Positions 29,160-38,638 of a stretch of DNA of 64,000 nucleotides are shown in pieces. The stretch covers positions 23,424 through 87,423 of the forward strand of contig NZ_JANLJJ010000015.1 of the NCBI RefSeq assembly GCF_029255545.1. The letters run 5' to 3'. The notes beneath the pieces were generated by a model, which had not been told where the DNA came from, made no database searches, and saw only the letters and a program-made list of their open reading frames with translations. Origin of the DNA: Ferrovibrio sp. Lineage in GTDB: Bacteria; Pseudomonadota; Alphaproteobacteria; Ferrovibrionales; Ferrovibrionaceae. A program made the position numbers and the translations under genes. Positions within the stretch are counted from its first letter, which is position 1; each line of letters opens with the position of its first letter.

Positions 29160-30289
29160 ATCTCGCCTATCGGGACCTCCGGCACAATCTCGGCCGCTTC
29201 TTGCTGACCTGCTTCGGGCTGAGCCTGCTGCTTGGCGTGGTTCTCTCGATGATCGGCATCTACCGTGGCCTGGTCGAGGATGCCCTGACGCTCGTCCGCA
29301 GCCCGGCGGTCGATGTCTGGGTGGTGGAGTCCGGCACGCGAGGACCGTTTGCAGAGTCGTCGCGGATTCCGGGCGATACGCGGGAAGCGATCGCCCGCCT
29401 GCAGGGCGTGATTGCGGCGGGCAGCGTGAATTATCAATCGGTCGAAACCCTCCACCAGGGGGCAAAACGCCGTCTCTATGTTGTCGGCTACGAGCCGGGC
29501 CGCCCTGGCGGGCCTGACCGCGTCGTTTCCGGCAGGACCATCGGTCGCAGCCATTATGAGATGGTGGCCGACAGGCGCGCGGGCTTCGCCGTTGGCGATC
29601 GCGTGCCACTCGGACGGAACACCTTCACCGTCGTCGGCCTGACCGATGGGCAGGTGGCCTCGGGCGGCGATCCGGCGATCTTCATTACCCTGCTGGACTC
29701 GCAGGAATTGCAGTTCGAACTGGCGCCACCTGCCGCTCGTCGGGAGATCGCGCGGGGAAATGGCGGCGGCACCACCGATACGGTCAATGCCGTCATCGCC
29801 CGGGTTTCCCCGAATGCCTCTCCGGAAAGCGTGACCCTGGCGGCGCAGCGCTGGAAACACCTCGCGGCGATGACCCAGGCCGAACAGGAGATCGTCCTGA
29901 CCCAGTCCGTGGTCGAAAGGGCGCGCAAGCAGATCGGCCTGTTCACGGCCATCCTGCTGGTCGTCTCGGCCGTCATCATCGCCCTGATCCTCTATACCAT
30001 GACCATGGACAAAATCCGGGAGATCGCCACCCTCAAGCTGATTGGGGCGCCGGACCGCACGATCATCGGGCTGATCATGCAGCAGGCCCTTGCCATGGGA
30101 ATGATAGGCTTCGGCTTCGGCGCGCTTCTGATCACGGCAGTCAAGGACTTCTTCCCGCGACGCGTGGTGCTGCAGCCCGAAGACGGGCTGGCGCTGGCGG
30201 CGGCCGTGCTGCTGGTCTGCATCCTTTCCAGCGGCCTCGGGGTCAGGCTTGCGCTGAAGGTCGACCCGGCAACGGCGCTGGGGGGCTGA
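29156..30289 (+). CDS. ABC transporter permease, FtsX/DevC type
   Basis: A 377-aa permease with the MacB/FtsX layout: one N-terminal helix (residues 18-40), a periplasmic domain, then three C-terminal helices starting with the stretch IGLFTAILLVVSAVIIALIL. The cytoplasmic loop KIREIATLKLIGAPD is the coupling motif of the family. It partners the ATPase at 30292. Confidence 0.9.
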   Translation: MNLAYRDLRHNLGRFLLTCFGLSLLLGVVLSMIGIYRGLVEDALTLVRSPAVDVWVVESGTRGPFAESSRIPGDTREAIARLQGVIAAGSVNYQSVETLHQGAKRRLYVVGYEPGRPGGPDRVVSGRTIGRSHYEMVADRRAGFAVGDRVPLGRNTFTVVGLTDGQVASGGDPAIFITLLDSQELQFELAPPAARREIARGNGGGTTDTVNAVIARVSPNASPESVTLAAQRWKHLAAMTQAEQEIVLTQSVVERARKQIGLFTAILLVVSAVIIALILYTMTMDKIREIATLKLIGAPDRTIIGLIMQQALAMGMIGFGFGALLITAVKDFFPRRVVLQPEDGLALAAAVLLVCILSSGLGVRLALKVDPATALGG

Positions 30290-30291
30290 TC

Positions 30292-30990
30292 ATGGCCGAT
30301 CCGGCACCGCAATCCCCCCTTGTCCATATCCGCAATGTATCGAAGCATTTCGGGGAGGGCGAAACGCGCGTTGACGCCCTGCGCAATGTATCGATTGAGG
30401 TCTATCCGGGCCAGGTCGTCGCCCTGCTCGGCCCCAGCGGCTCCGGAAAGACCACGCTACTGAACGTCATCGGCTGCATCCTGGAGCCGAGCAGCGGCTG
30501 GGTAAAGCTGGACAACGAGATTGTCTATGACGGGCGCTGGCTGCGCTCCGACCTGCGCCGGCTACGACTGGAGAAGATCGGGTTCATCTTCCAGTTTCAC
30601 AACCTGCTGCCTTTCCTGAACAGCATCGACAATGTCGCCGTGGTGCTCAACCTTGCGGGCTATGACGCCGAGGAAGCGAAACGCCGGGCCGGCGAGCTTC
30701 TGGATTACCTGGAGGTCGGTCACCGCAAGGATGCCATGCCCGCCAAGCTCTCCGGAGGCGAAGCCCAGCGTGTGGCGATTGCCCGGGCCCTGGCGAACCG
30801 CCCCCGAATAATCCTGGCCGACGAGCCGACCGCAGCGCTTGATTCGCAGAGGGCCGGGATCGTCATGGACCTCTTGCGCAAGGTTGCTGCCGAACAGCAG
30901 GCGGCCATCCTTGCCGTCACGCATGACGAGAAAATCTTCAATCGGTTCGACCATATCTTCCATCTGCGGGACGGCCGCCTGGAAACGTAG
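30292..30990 (+). CDS. ABC transporter ATPase, LolD/DevA type
   Basis: A 232-aa ATP-binding subunit with Walker A GPSGSGKT, signature LSGGEAQ, Walker B IILADEPTAALD and the switch His in VTHDE. The operon order tetR-adaptor-permease-ATPase resembles devBCA-type exporters. It starts 2 nt after the permease stop. Confidence 0.93.
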   Translation: MADPAPQSPLVHIRNVSKHFGEGETRVDALRNVSIEVYPGQVVALLGPSGSGKTTLLNVIGCILEPSSGWVKLDNEIVYDGRWLRSDLRRLRLEKIGFIFQFHNLLPFLNSIDNVAVVLNLAGYDAEEAKRRAGELLDYLEVGHRKDAMPAKLSGGEAQRVAIARALANRPRIILADEPTAALDSQRAGIVMDLLRKVAAEQQAAILAVTHDEKIFNRFDHIFHLRDGRLET

Positions 30991-31231
30991 CAGGGTTCAG
31001 GCAGGGGCAGCTCTATGCCTCCTTGGACTGACACGGGAACCGGTCCACGCCTGTTCAGGTGGGCGGAGTTGGCCTGTCTGTCTTTGGCTTCCAGTGCCAC
31101 AAGCGGCCAATTCCGGGGAAACCGACCCCGGCGTCGGATAAGTACAGTTCCCATCATTTCTCCAACCGACATCCCGCGTTTCCATGGGCATCTTCAGAGG
31201 CGTCACAGACATCAGCCTCAACGGAGAAGAC

Positions 31232-31639
31232 ATGACGCCCAAGTATCCCGCCCGCCATTCCCCCGTCGCCCGCTACCTGGAGCAGGCCATAGACCGCAGC
31301 GGGCTACCCCAGACCGAGATCGCCGAGGCCATGGGCTATGAAAGGCCGAACATCATTTCCATGTTCAAATCGGGGGCGACAAAAATCCCGATCGAAACCA
31401 TCCCCAAGCTGGCTGAGGTGCTGGGTGTCTCCGAGCTGTACTTCATGAAGCTGGCGCTTGAGGAGTATCACCCGGAGATGTGGATGGTCATCGAGCGGAC
31501 CTTCGGGAAGCTGGTATCAGAGAACGAGTACGAGATCGTGGATGCCATCCGAACCGCCAGCGCCGGCACTGATCCGGAACTCACCGAGGAGTTGGAGAAG
31601 GAGCTGTTCCGGCTGTTCGACATCAAAGTGGCCAGTTAG
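31232..31639 (+). CDS. XRE-family HTH protein
   Basis: A 135-aa regulator with an HTH over residues 10-65 (LPQTEIAEAMGYERPNIISMFKSG) and an acidic helical C-terminus. GGAG lies 6 nt before the ATG at 31232. Its stop overlaps that of the convergent serine recombinase by 4 nt. The space at 30991-31231 before it holds nothing I recognise. Confidence 0.8.
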   Translation: MTPKYPARHSPVARYLEQAIDRSGLPQTEIAEAMGYERPNIISMFKSGATKIPIETIPKLAEVLGVSELYFMKLALEEYHPEMWMVIERTFGKLVSENEYEIVDAIRTASAGTDPELTEELEKELFRLFDIKVAS

Positions 31640-32451
31640 GAAAAGTCCGCCTCACCGGGAGGCGTCCTGGGAACCGAGGAGCCGGGCAGAACAAACGTCC
31701 GGCTCGACTTGGCTCCCCTGGGGCGCCCCCGGCTCACCTGATAGTCGATGCCTGCCTGCCGAAGGATCGACCTGACCTGGCTGGCATCCCACTTGCCTCC
31801 CCGGGCGGTGTCATATCCCCGCTTCGCGAGCCCCTCCGCGATCTTTGACAGCGGCATGGTGGTTCCGTGCTTTTCCTTCCAGGGCTCCAGAAGTTCATGC
31901 TGGATATAGGCAGCGACGCGGTTGGCTCTCCGCTGTCCCCTTGCCGTCTTCCGCTGGGCTGCCACCTGACGGGCCTTCCTGAGCCCCTCGGGATTCCCAA
32001 CCTGCTTTCCTTCCTTGCGGCGGCGCCTGTGCGTCTTCTTGGCGGCGTTTGAGAGGTGTTTGCCCCGAACCGCTGCGGCGGCCGCCTTGGCATCAATAAC
32101 TGCCGTCGCTATCGGCCCGCTGGTGGCTGAGATCAGCGGTACATTGGCTTCCTTCAGAAAACCACAGAGCTTCTCATTCCGGGTGATCCGGTCAAAATCC
32201 CATACGATGAGAGCAGCCCCATACTTCTGACATTCCCGGATAGCCTGAAACAGCTTCTTCCGTTCGTCCTCTTCCGGGTCTCTCGTCGCCGAACCAACCT
32301 CACTGAACCAACGGATAACCTGCTGACCATTGGCTTTGACATAAGCCTCTATGGCTTCTCTCTGCACTCGTTCGCCCAAGCCTCTCTCGTGCTGCTGCCT
32401 GCTGGAAACGCGGATATAGCCAATCAGATAGGGAGACTGAGGGTCGTTCAT
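31636..32451 (-). CDS. Serine recombinase (resolvase/invertase family)
   Basis: A 271-aa recombinase. The catalytic domain begins YLIGYIRVSSRQQ with the active Ser, and IVWDFDRITRNEKLCGFL supplies the conserved Asp and Arg residues. A basic linker (RRRRKEGKQVGNPEG) and a C-terminal DNA-binding part follow. Such proteins invert or resolve DNA, but no inverted repeats that would define a target were found nearby. The ATG at 32451 is preferred; an upstream in-frame ATG lies in AT-rich non-coding sequence. Confidence 0.85.
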   Translation of the reverse strand: MNDPQSPYLIGYIRVSSRQQHERGLGERVQREAIEAYVKANGQQVIRWFSEVGSATRDPEEDERKKLFQAIRECQKYGAALIVWDFDRITRNEKLCGFLKEANVPLISATSGPIATAVIDAKAAAAAVRGKHLSNAAKKTHRRRRKEGKQVGNPEGLRKARQVAAQRKTARGQRRANRVAAYIQHELLEPWKEKHGTTMPLSKIAEGLAKRGYDTARGGKWDASQVRSILRQAGIDYQVSRGRPRGAKSSRTFVLPGSSVPRTPPGEADFS

Positions 32452-32627
32452 GAAATTAATATATTGGATTGTATGTAGCATTAGCAATAGATAATTCATA
32501 TTAATTGATTTATTGGTATTAGTGATGAGGATTCAATCACTTAATAGGATTTTGACACGGTCAGCGGTCTACATGGGCGGGCCGAATTCATCTTGCCAAT
32601 TTTTGCCAAGCCGCTAGATTTCCCTCC

Positions 32628-32879
32628 ATGAGCACCATGAACATCTCCCTTCCCGAAAGCCTCAAGACCTTCGTGGACGAACAGGTCGATCAGCGCGGCT
32701 ATGGGACCAGCAGCGAGTATGTCCGGGAGCTGATCCGCCGGGACCAGGACCGGGTGCGCCTGAGGGGCCTTCTGCTGGCCGGCGCTGCCTCCGCCTCGGC
32801 GGGAGAGGCCGACGGCGCCTACTTCGACGACCTGCGCCAGCGCGTCCGCAGGGCCAACCCGGCCGACGCGAAGCAGTGA
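32628..32879 (+). CDS. parD: ParD-like antitoxin
   Basis: An 83-aa ribbon-helix-helix protein: MNISLPESLKTFVDEQV and TSSEYVRELIRRDQDR are the ParD/CopG signatures. It binds DNA to autorepress the operon and neutralises ParE. The toxin gene overlaps it by 4 nt (GTGA). The AT-rich 32452-32627 upstream holds the promoter. Confidence 0.92.
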   Translation: MSTMNISLPESLKTFVDEQVDQRGYGTSSEYVRELIRRDQDRVRLRGLLLAGAASASAGEADGAYFDDLRQRVRRANPADAKQ

Positions 32880-33205
32880 GGGCCAGGCCGGTCATCCCGC
32901 GCGAGCAGGCCAACCGGGATGTCGAGGATGCGATCGCCTTCTACCTGGGTGAAGGTGCTGAGGCGGCGGCGCTCGACTTCATCGATGCCCTGGAGCAGGC
33001 ATACGCCCATATCGGCCACCTGCCGGCTTCCGGCGCACCCCGCTATGCCCATGAGCTGAACCTGCCCGGCCTGCGCTGCTGGCCGCTGAGTCGCCATCCC
33101 TGGCTGGTTTTCTACATGGAGGGCGCAGACCACATCGATGTCTGGCGCGTCCTGCATGGTAAGCGGGATATTCCGGCGTGGATGATGGGGCCGGAGTTCG
33201 GGTGA
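32876..33205 (+). CDS. parE: ParE-like toxin
   Basis: A 109-aa RelE/ParE-fold toxin: IPREQANRDVEDAIAFYL, FIDALEQAYAHIGHLPASGAP and the end motif DVWRVLHGKRDIP. ParE toxins poison gyrase. Start is the GTG at 32876, coupled to parD. It probably stabilises element 1. Confidence 0.92.
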   Translation: MRARPVIPREQANRDVEDAIAFYLGEGAEAAALDFIDALEQAYAHIGHLPASGAPRYAHELNLPGLRCWPLSRHPWLVFYMEGADHIDVWRVLHGKRDIPAWMMGPEFG

Positions 33206-33302
33206 TAGCCAAGACGCTTTCTGCTGGCTGGCGTCACTCCTAGCTCCAGTTATCTGCCTGCATCCGCACATTCCCCCAAGCAGTGTTCTGTTTTTGTTTG
33301 AT

Positions 33303-33314
33303 TCGAATATTCGA
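33303..33314. promoter_or_regulatory. Palindrome upstream of the SIR2-APAZ gene
   Basis: A perfect 12-nt palindrome TCGAATATTCGA about 90 nt before the likely start codon. The surrounding 33290-33400 is AT-rich and probably holds the promoter. A regulator site is possible. Confidence 0.4.
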
Positions 33315-33401
33315 CCTCCAGTATCATATGATTTTCCCGAGTCCCCACTGTATTCCCAATACGGAGTAAGTATTCGGCTAACCTCTACTGGATGTGGTGT
33401 A

Positions 33402-35966
33402 ATGATGGCGGGAAATCGACTAGCCGTCTCTATTCTGGCACCCTTACTGCGAGCAACAGAAGAACCGTGCCCCGTTCTTTTGCTGGGTGCGGGAGCATCC
33501 TTTCGTTCAGGTGTGCCCACAGCTGCAGATGCGGTAAAGCAGATTGCCCGCCTCGTTTACTCGGAGCGGGAATTAGGTGGTTCGCGGCCGCCGGAGCGGG
33601 TAAAGCCGTCCGAATGGGAACCTTGGCTTCAAAATCAGCCATGGTTCATTCATGGGGCTGATAGGCTCGCTGAGAATTTTCCGCTCGCAGTCGAACACCT
33701 TCTTTATCCCGCTGATTTTCGGAAGCGCGTCATTCTGGAATTGATGCGCCCACGAAACGTTATTAGCGCCGGCTATGGCGTACTTTCAGATTTCGTCATG
33801 CGAGGATTGATTCGAACGATTCTCACCACAAATTTCGATCCTTGCCTTCCCGATGCACTGAGAGCACGGCAACCGCATATCCGGCATATTCACGAGGTCA
33901 ATCGTACACCGACTGACTTTGATCAATTTAATGTATTTAACAAATGCCAAATCGTTTGGCTGCATGGCCGCGCAGAGCACTATTCCGACAAAAATGCAGC
34001 CGGAGAGATCGGTGCGCCTGATCCCGAATTGGTGTCATTACTTCGTCCGTTGCTCGACAGCTCACCTATCATTGTCATCGGCTATCGCGGTACCGAGCCT
34101 TCGATCATGGAGGGTATATTCGCACAGATCAAAGCTGGCCGACTTGATTTTCCACACGGAGTCTATTGGTGCATTCGGCGCGGAGAAACACCGCATCCGA
34201 ACGTTGAAGCCTTGAGACGCCGCCTGGGCCAGAATTTCACCTTGCTAGAAATAGATGGGTTTGATGAGCTCCTGACCGATCTTTCACAAGAGCTTGTAGA
34301 TTTTGATCGTTATCATGCGAGCAATATAAATCCGCCGTCGGTTCATCAGTTTCACGCGTTTGACGAACGTGTGTTGGACACGGCCTCCCTTGATGATCTT
34401 GACTTGGATTTGGCCCTGCCGGTATTGCGGCAGTATTGCGAGAAACTTAAGCGAGCGCCTGTTAGTCGAGACACCTTGTTGGCACTGATGAGGGAGCAGG
34501 GCCTTCTAGTTCAGAGCGATGGAAAGGACAAGGTGACAACTGGCGCTATTCTACTTTTTGGCAAGCGCCCTCAGGATTTCTTCCCTCATGCAGTCGTGGC
34601 GGTGACTGAGGCAGGAAAGAAGCGTGAGATATATGAAGGCAATCTAATCAGCCAACACAGACAGCTTCTGGAAAAGCTTGAAACACCTGAAGTCAATCCA
34701 CTACTGAAAGTCAAGAAGCGCCGCCAACATGATGAGCAGCCTGCTTATCCGCCACGCGCACTTGTCGAGCTACTAGTCAATATGTTGGTCCACCGGGATT
34801 ACGAGGCTCGAGAGCCGGCTTGCATAGACATTCAGCTAGGCTCTGAGATTGCATTTTTGAACCCGGGCTCGTTAACCAAGAAACTTGCCGGGCAATTTAC
34901 CATCGAACGAGACGGGCGCATTGTCGTTTCAGAAAACGTTACAGATCAGCGTAATCCGTCACTTTGCGACATCTTCTTCGGGATAAGCGCGATGGAACGC
35001 GCCGGCACGGGCTTGATCGACGTTGGCCAACTCATGCAGGAGTGCGGAGGGCGGTGCGCGTTCTATAATTACGACGCAGATGCACGGTTTGAAGCAAAGA
35101 TTGCTCCGCCTCAAGCATCGGCTGGCTCGCGCAGTATCGCCCGCTCGGAAGTGCCAACCGGCATGTACATCTTGAATGCCATACCCTTCTCCGTCATTCC
35201 CGACGCACTATCAATCATCCAGTTAAAGATGCACTGGCGTGAACGCCCTCGGGATTTCGACTTCTCTGAATGCGGAACATTCGTTGCTAGAGGTGACACG
35301 CTGTGGAGCTTCGCGCCCCTGCCTCTTCTAGCGGCACAACTTTCGCCAATAATTGATGTGGATGCCAGCGTCACCGTCGCACGCGAAGAAGTTGAGGCTT
35401 CTCCAGATGCAAAGCGCGTCTTGTCTTGGTTGCTGCGAAATCATTGGGAGCGCCATTTACTGAGCTTCAAGCAAGACGGCCTGATCCTGGAGAGGGGGCA
35501 TAAGCATCGCGCTTACTTTGAAGGCCGGAATGGTGACGGACGAACTGTCGTCTGGAATGGTCAGCGAAAAGGCAATCGACGGGATGTCGTCAAGAGGCGT
35601 GGTGAAGGTGTTCGTACATGGTTTGAGAATGAGGGTATAAGCTACGAGATTGTTCAAATCGGTGGGCATTGGTGCGTTCGCATTAAGCCATTTTATATGT
35701 TCACTGGAAAGAACTCCCGCTCGCCATTACCGTCGTTCACGCGCGCTGCAAAAGCGACGAGTCGCATGAAATTTGACCGCAACAAGAATGTTGAAGGCGA
35801 TTTAGCATTCTGGAGCAGCTTTTTAGGGCGCGGGAACGAAACAATAAACATAGGCCATCAGCATGTGGACGACCTTATCCTCGATTCGTCATTTCTAACC
35901 GTAGAAGTGCCAGAGATAGGACTTATCGATGATGGATCTGAAGATCAAAATCGAATGCCTGCCTGA
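33402..35966 (+). CDS. SIR2 / RecG-type GHKL / APAZ fusion, short-Argonaute partner
   Basis: An 854-aa protein with three regions. SIR2-like NADase, about 20-310: GAGAS (29-33), TTNFD with catalytic Asn144, LHG with His188, and IGYRGTEPS. The middle, about 350-575, matches the RecG C-terminal/HATPase_c_4 region of Schlafen/AlbA-type proteins: GAILLFGKRP, ALVELLVNMLVHRDYE (GHKL N-box), LNPGSL, and QRNPSLCDIFFG followed by MERAGTGLIDVG. APAZ, about 590-840, aligns with the APAZ region of 52573-54315 (shared NIG, WF.G pattern). The following Argonaute gene overlaps by 38 nt. In SPARSA systems SIR2-APAZ degrades NAD+ when the Argonaute meets its target, and the same is inferred here. The inserted ATPase-like region is the unusual part. 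Start is ATG 33402 (33405 also possible). Confidence 0.88.
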   Translation: MMAGNRLAVSILAPLLRATEEPCPVLLLGAGASFRSGVPTAADAVKQIARLVYSERELGGSRPPERVKPSEWEPWLQNQPWFIHGADRLAENFPLAVEHLLYPADFRKRVILELMRPRNVISAGYGVLSDFVMRGLIRTILTTNFDPCLPDALRARQPHIRHIHEVNRTPTDFDQFNVFNKCQIVWLHGRAEHYSDKNAAGEIGAPDPELVSLLRPLLDSSPIIVIGYRGTEPSIMEGIFAQIKAGRLDFPHGVYWCIRRGETPHPNVEALRRRLGQNFTLLEIDGFDELLTDLSQELVDFDRYHASNINPPSVHQFHAFDERVLDTASLDDLDLDLALPVLRQYCEKLKRAPVSRDTLLALMREQGLLVQSDGKDKVTTGAILLFGKRPQDFFPHAVVAVTEAGKKREIYEGNLISQHRQLLEKLETPEVNPLLKVKKRRQHDEQPAYPPRALVELLVNMLVHRDYEAREPACIDIQLGSEIAFLNPGSLTKKLAGQFTIERDGRIVVSENVTDQRNPSLCDIFFGISAMERAGTGLIDVGQLMQECGGRCAFYNYDADARFEAKIAPPQASAGSRSIARSEVPTGMYILNAIPFSVIPDALSIIQLKMHWRERPRDFDFSECGTFVARGDTLWSFAPLPLLAAQLSPIIDVDASVTVAREEVEASPDAKRVLSWLLRNHWERHLLSFKQDGLILERGHKHRAYFEGRNGDGRTVVWNGQRKGNRRDVVKRRGEGVRTWFENEGISYEIVQIGGHWCVRIKPFYMFTGKNSRSPLPSFTRAAKATSRMKFDRNKNVEGDLAFWSSFLGRGNETINIGHQHVDDLILDSSFLTVEVPEIGLIDDGSEDQNRMPA

Positions 35967-37437
35967 GCCAAAGCTACTATTTGGCAGAGGCGAAACCGGC
36001 GTCGAGCCGCGCCGCATTATGGCAAAAGTGGGCGCCGCTGACGCTGTTACACCAAAGGAAATTCGTATCGCACTGGTTGGGCCTTCCGAAGAGGTGCAAT
36101 TAGCCCGTGGTTGGTTGCCAAGACTCAATAGTTTGGCGATTGCGCGAGAGAGAAGCGCTCGGCGCTACCGCGATTGGCCCGGTGCTCCAAAGGCGCTAGG
36201 TGTGACGTTTGTGATCGAAGATCGTTTTGTACGCCCTTTAGATGACGAGAAATTCCGGCTGGCACTCAGCAAATCCTCCCCTTCGGAGAAATTTGATGAA
36301 CTATTAGATTTATTCGACTCGAAAATTCAGGCCTTTTTCGGTGATGTCCGCCCTGATTGCATCATTGTCTGCCTTCCCGATGAGGCGGCAGACATGAGAA
36401 TCAGCAACCCACGGCTTTCCACGGGGGAGCGGTTAGCTCTCGAGCGCTTGCAACGTGAAGAGGAAAACGACCAGCTTTCTTTATTCCAACCAACATCGGA
36501 GGAGCAAAAGGCAGCCGAAGACCTACGAACACAGGCTGAAGATCTGTTATTTCGCACCTTTTACCGGGCGCTGAAGGCTCGGATTATGACACACCAGAAT
36601 CCAGTTCCGATTCAGGTTGTGCGACGAGATACCTTTGTTCGCCCCGACAATGAGGGACAGAGCTACGCGACCCGCGCATGGAATTTGGCCCTTTCCTTAT
36701 ACTATAAATCTGGTCACGAACCTTGGAGGCCGGCAAGCCTACCAAGTAACACCTGTTTCATCGGCATTTCCTTTCATCACCTTAAGAGACGCGAGGGTGA
36801 GGTCGTCTACGCCAGTGTGGCGCAAGCTTTCTCAAATGAGATAGAGCCATTTGCCCTTAAGGGCTCGACACTGCCTCACGATCAGCGAGGTGAAGACCGA
36901 CAACCCTACCTCAAAGAAGCCCAAGCAGCCGAGCTGATGAAGGGGGTCCTTGACAAATACGAGTCTCTTGCGGGCATCTTGCCTTCTCGTGTTGTCGTTC
37001 ACAAGACGAGCGGTTATGCCGCTGAGGAAGAAGCCGGATTCCGTCGCGCCGCCGAACAACGCGTTCCAGTTTGCGATCTCATCTGGTTGAGAAGTACCGC
37101 ATTCGGGTTGATACGCAAAGGGACTCAGGAGCCATGGCGAGGGACGTTGTGTACAATTGGGGATGAATCGTACTTATTTACCAGCGGATATGTACCATGG
37201 TGGGATGAATATCCTGGCCCGCATATTCCGGCGCCGCTTCAGATTGGCTCCTGCGGCCCGACTAATATTCGAGAACGAGCACAGGAGATTTTAGCTCTGA
37301 CCAAAATGAACTGGAATTCCAGTGAAGGTATAGGGCGTCATCCGATCACTATCTCGTTCGCACGCAAGGTCGGCATGCTAATGACTGAGCTATCCGATAA
37401 TCAGACGCCTAACCCTTCATATCGATTTTATATGTAG
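35929..37437 (+). CDS. Short prokaryotic Argonaute (MID-PIWI), system 1
   Basis: A 502-aa short pAgo without N or PAZ domains. The MID domain is around 140-235 (FYRALKARIM and PVPIQVVRRDTFV). The PIWI domain runs from about 275 to the end, with strands CFIGISFHH (276-284) and RVVVHKT (354-360), the conserved LTKMNWN (457-463), and the end SYRFYM. The catalytic Asp positions of active pAgos are replaced (IGIS rather than IGID; HKT rather than HRD), so it should bind guide and target without cutting. An acidic/Gln-rich insert near 165-205 (ERLQREEENDQLSLFQ) is extra relative to the second pAgo. It starts inside the SIR2 gene and would form a heterodimer with it through APAZ. Confidence 0.88.
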   Translation: MMDLKIKIECLPEPKLLFGRGETGVEPRRIMAKVGAADAVTPKEIRIALVGPSEEVQLARGWLPRLNSLAIARERSARRYRDWPGAPKALGVTFVIEDRFVRPLDDEKFRLALSKSSPSEKFDELLDLFDSKIQAFFGDVRPDCIIVCLPDEAADMRISNPRLSTGERLALERLQREEENDQLSLFQPTSEEQKAAEDLRTQAEDLLFRTFYRALKARIMTHQNPVPIQVVRRDTFVRPDNEGQSYATRAWNLALSLYYKSGHEPWRPASLPSNTCFIGISFHHLKRREGEVVYASVAQAFSNEIEPFALKGSTLPHDQRGEDRQPYLKEAQAAELMKGVLDKYESLAGILPSRVVVHKTSGYAAEEEAGFRRAAEQRVPVCDLIWLRSTAFGLIRKGTQEPWRGTLCTIGDESYLFTSGYVPWWDEYPGPHIPAPLQIGSCGPTNIRERAQEILALTKMNWNSSEGIGRHPITISFARKVGMLMTELSDNQTPNPSYRFYM

Positions 37438-37538
37438 CGCCTAAAAAACCGCTCCTATTTGCACCCGCATTTTCACGGAATATTGGCCAGTATCCGCCCC
37501 CCCTAGTCCTCTCCATTATCCATCTTCGAAGCACACAC

Positions 37539-37560
37539 TTGCCACACCTATGCCACACGG
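37539..37560. repeat. TTGCCACACC/TGCCACACGG repeat after pAgo system 1
   Basis: Two TGCCACA words that closely match the array at 56200-56220 near attR, but lying about 1.35 kb from the nearest att copy. Possibly a leftover integrase arm site. It overlaps the space after the Fic gene's 3' end. Confidence 0.4.
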
Positions 37561-37579
37561 GCGGTGCGGAAAGCCGCTC

Positions 37580-38638
37580 TCACCCCAGCGAGTACCACGC
37601 CCCCCGCGCCTTGCCGTGCCGGCGGATGCGCCCCTCCGCTGTGAGGTCGCGCAAACGGACCTTGAGCGTGTTGCGGTTGGCGCCGGTGATCTGCGCGATC
37701 TGCGCGATGGTGAGGCGGTGCTGGTCGCGCAGGGCTTTGAGTATCCTGAGCGACAGCTCGGGCAGATCGGCATCCCTGCCCTGCTGCTGCCGCTCGCGCT
37801 CCAGCCGCGCGGCGAGACCGTCCTTCTGCCGCTTGAGACACCGCAGGAAAAAGCCCAGCCAGGGCTCCCAGTCGGGCGTCTCGCCCTTCAGCGTCGTCTG
37901 GGTGCGCCGCAGGGCCTTGTAGTAGAGGTCCTTGTTCTCCTCGATCACACGCTCCAGCGAGGCGTATGGCACATAGGCATATCCGGCCCGCAGCAGCAGC
38001 AGCGAGGTGAGCACGCGCGACAGCCGTCCGTTGCCGTCCTGGAAGGGATGGATGGCCAGGAAGGCCACGATGAAGGTGGCGATGATGAGCAGCGGATGAA
38101 GGGCCTCTTCCTCCAGCGCCTTGCGCGTCCAGGCGACCAGCTCTTCCATCTCGCGCGGCGTGTCGAAGGGCGAAGCCGTCTCGAACACCACACCGATCTC
38201 GCGGCCCTCCTCATCGAAGGCCACGACATTGTTGGGCAGTGTCTTGTAGGTGCCGCGATGGCGCTCGTCCTTGTCGCTGTGCCGCAGCAGGGTCTGGTGC
38301 AGCTGCCGGATGTGGTTCTCGGTCAGGCGCAGATCGGCATAAGCCTCGAAGACGAGATCCATGGCCTCGGCATAGCCGGCGACCTCCTGCTCGTCGCGCG
38401 TCCGGAAGGAGTCCATCGTGAGCGCCCGCGAGAGCAGGTCTTCCACCTCGGCATCCGAGAGCCTGGCGCCTTCGATGCGCGTGGACGAGCCGACGCTCTC
38501 GATCGTCGCCACCTTGCGCAGGGCGTTGAGGCGGTCCGGCGAGAGCGTTTTGAGGGCCTCCCACCGCCCCTTGAACTCATCGATTTCGGCGATGAGCTTC
38601 ACGAGGTCGGGGCCGAGGGTGATCCTGGGCTCCCTCAT
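37580..38638 (-). CDS. Fic-family protein (AMP-transferase type) with C-terminal wHTH
   Basis: A 352-aa Fic protein. The catalytic motif is canonical, HPFQDGNGRLSR (His197). An N-terminal inhibitory helix SSTRIEG (51-57, Glu56) marks an intramolecularly regulated, class II Fic. The N-terminal Fic_N part precedes it. The C-terminal 70 residues form a winged helix (LTIAQIAQITGANRNTLKVRL). Such proteins AMPylate targets such as gyrase or themselves and often act as stress or defence switches. ATG 38638 is used; the upstream frame opens at a TTG inside promoter-like sequence. It is the last gene of element 1. Confidence 0.92.
   Translation of the reverse strand: MREPRITLGPDLVKLIAEIDEFKGRWEALKTLSPDRLNALRKVATIESVGSSTRIEGARLSDAEVEDLLSRALTMDSFRTRDEQEVAGYAEAMDLVFEAYADLRLTENHIRQLHQTLLRHSDKDERHRGTYKTLPNNVVAFDEEGREIGVVFETASPFDTPREMEELVAWTRKALEEEALHPLLIIATFIVAFLAIHPFQDGNGRLSRVLTSLLLLRAGYAYVPYASLERVIEENKDLYYKALRRTQTTLKGETPDWEPWLGFFLRCLKRQKDGLAARLERERQQQGRDADLPELSLRILKALRDQHRLTIAQIAQITGANRNTLKVRLRDLTAEGRIRRHGKARGAWYSLG

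Noticed and set aside
33294-33401. A longer N-terminus for the SIR2-RecG-APAZ protein from a TTG
   Set aside because: It would run through an AT-rich palindromic promoter-like region; the ATG pair at 33402/33405 directly precedes SIR2-like sequence.
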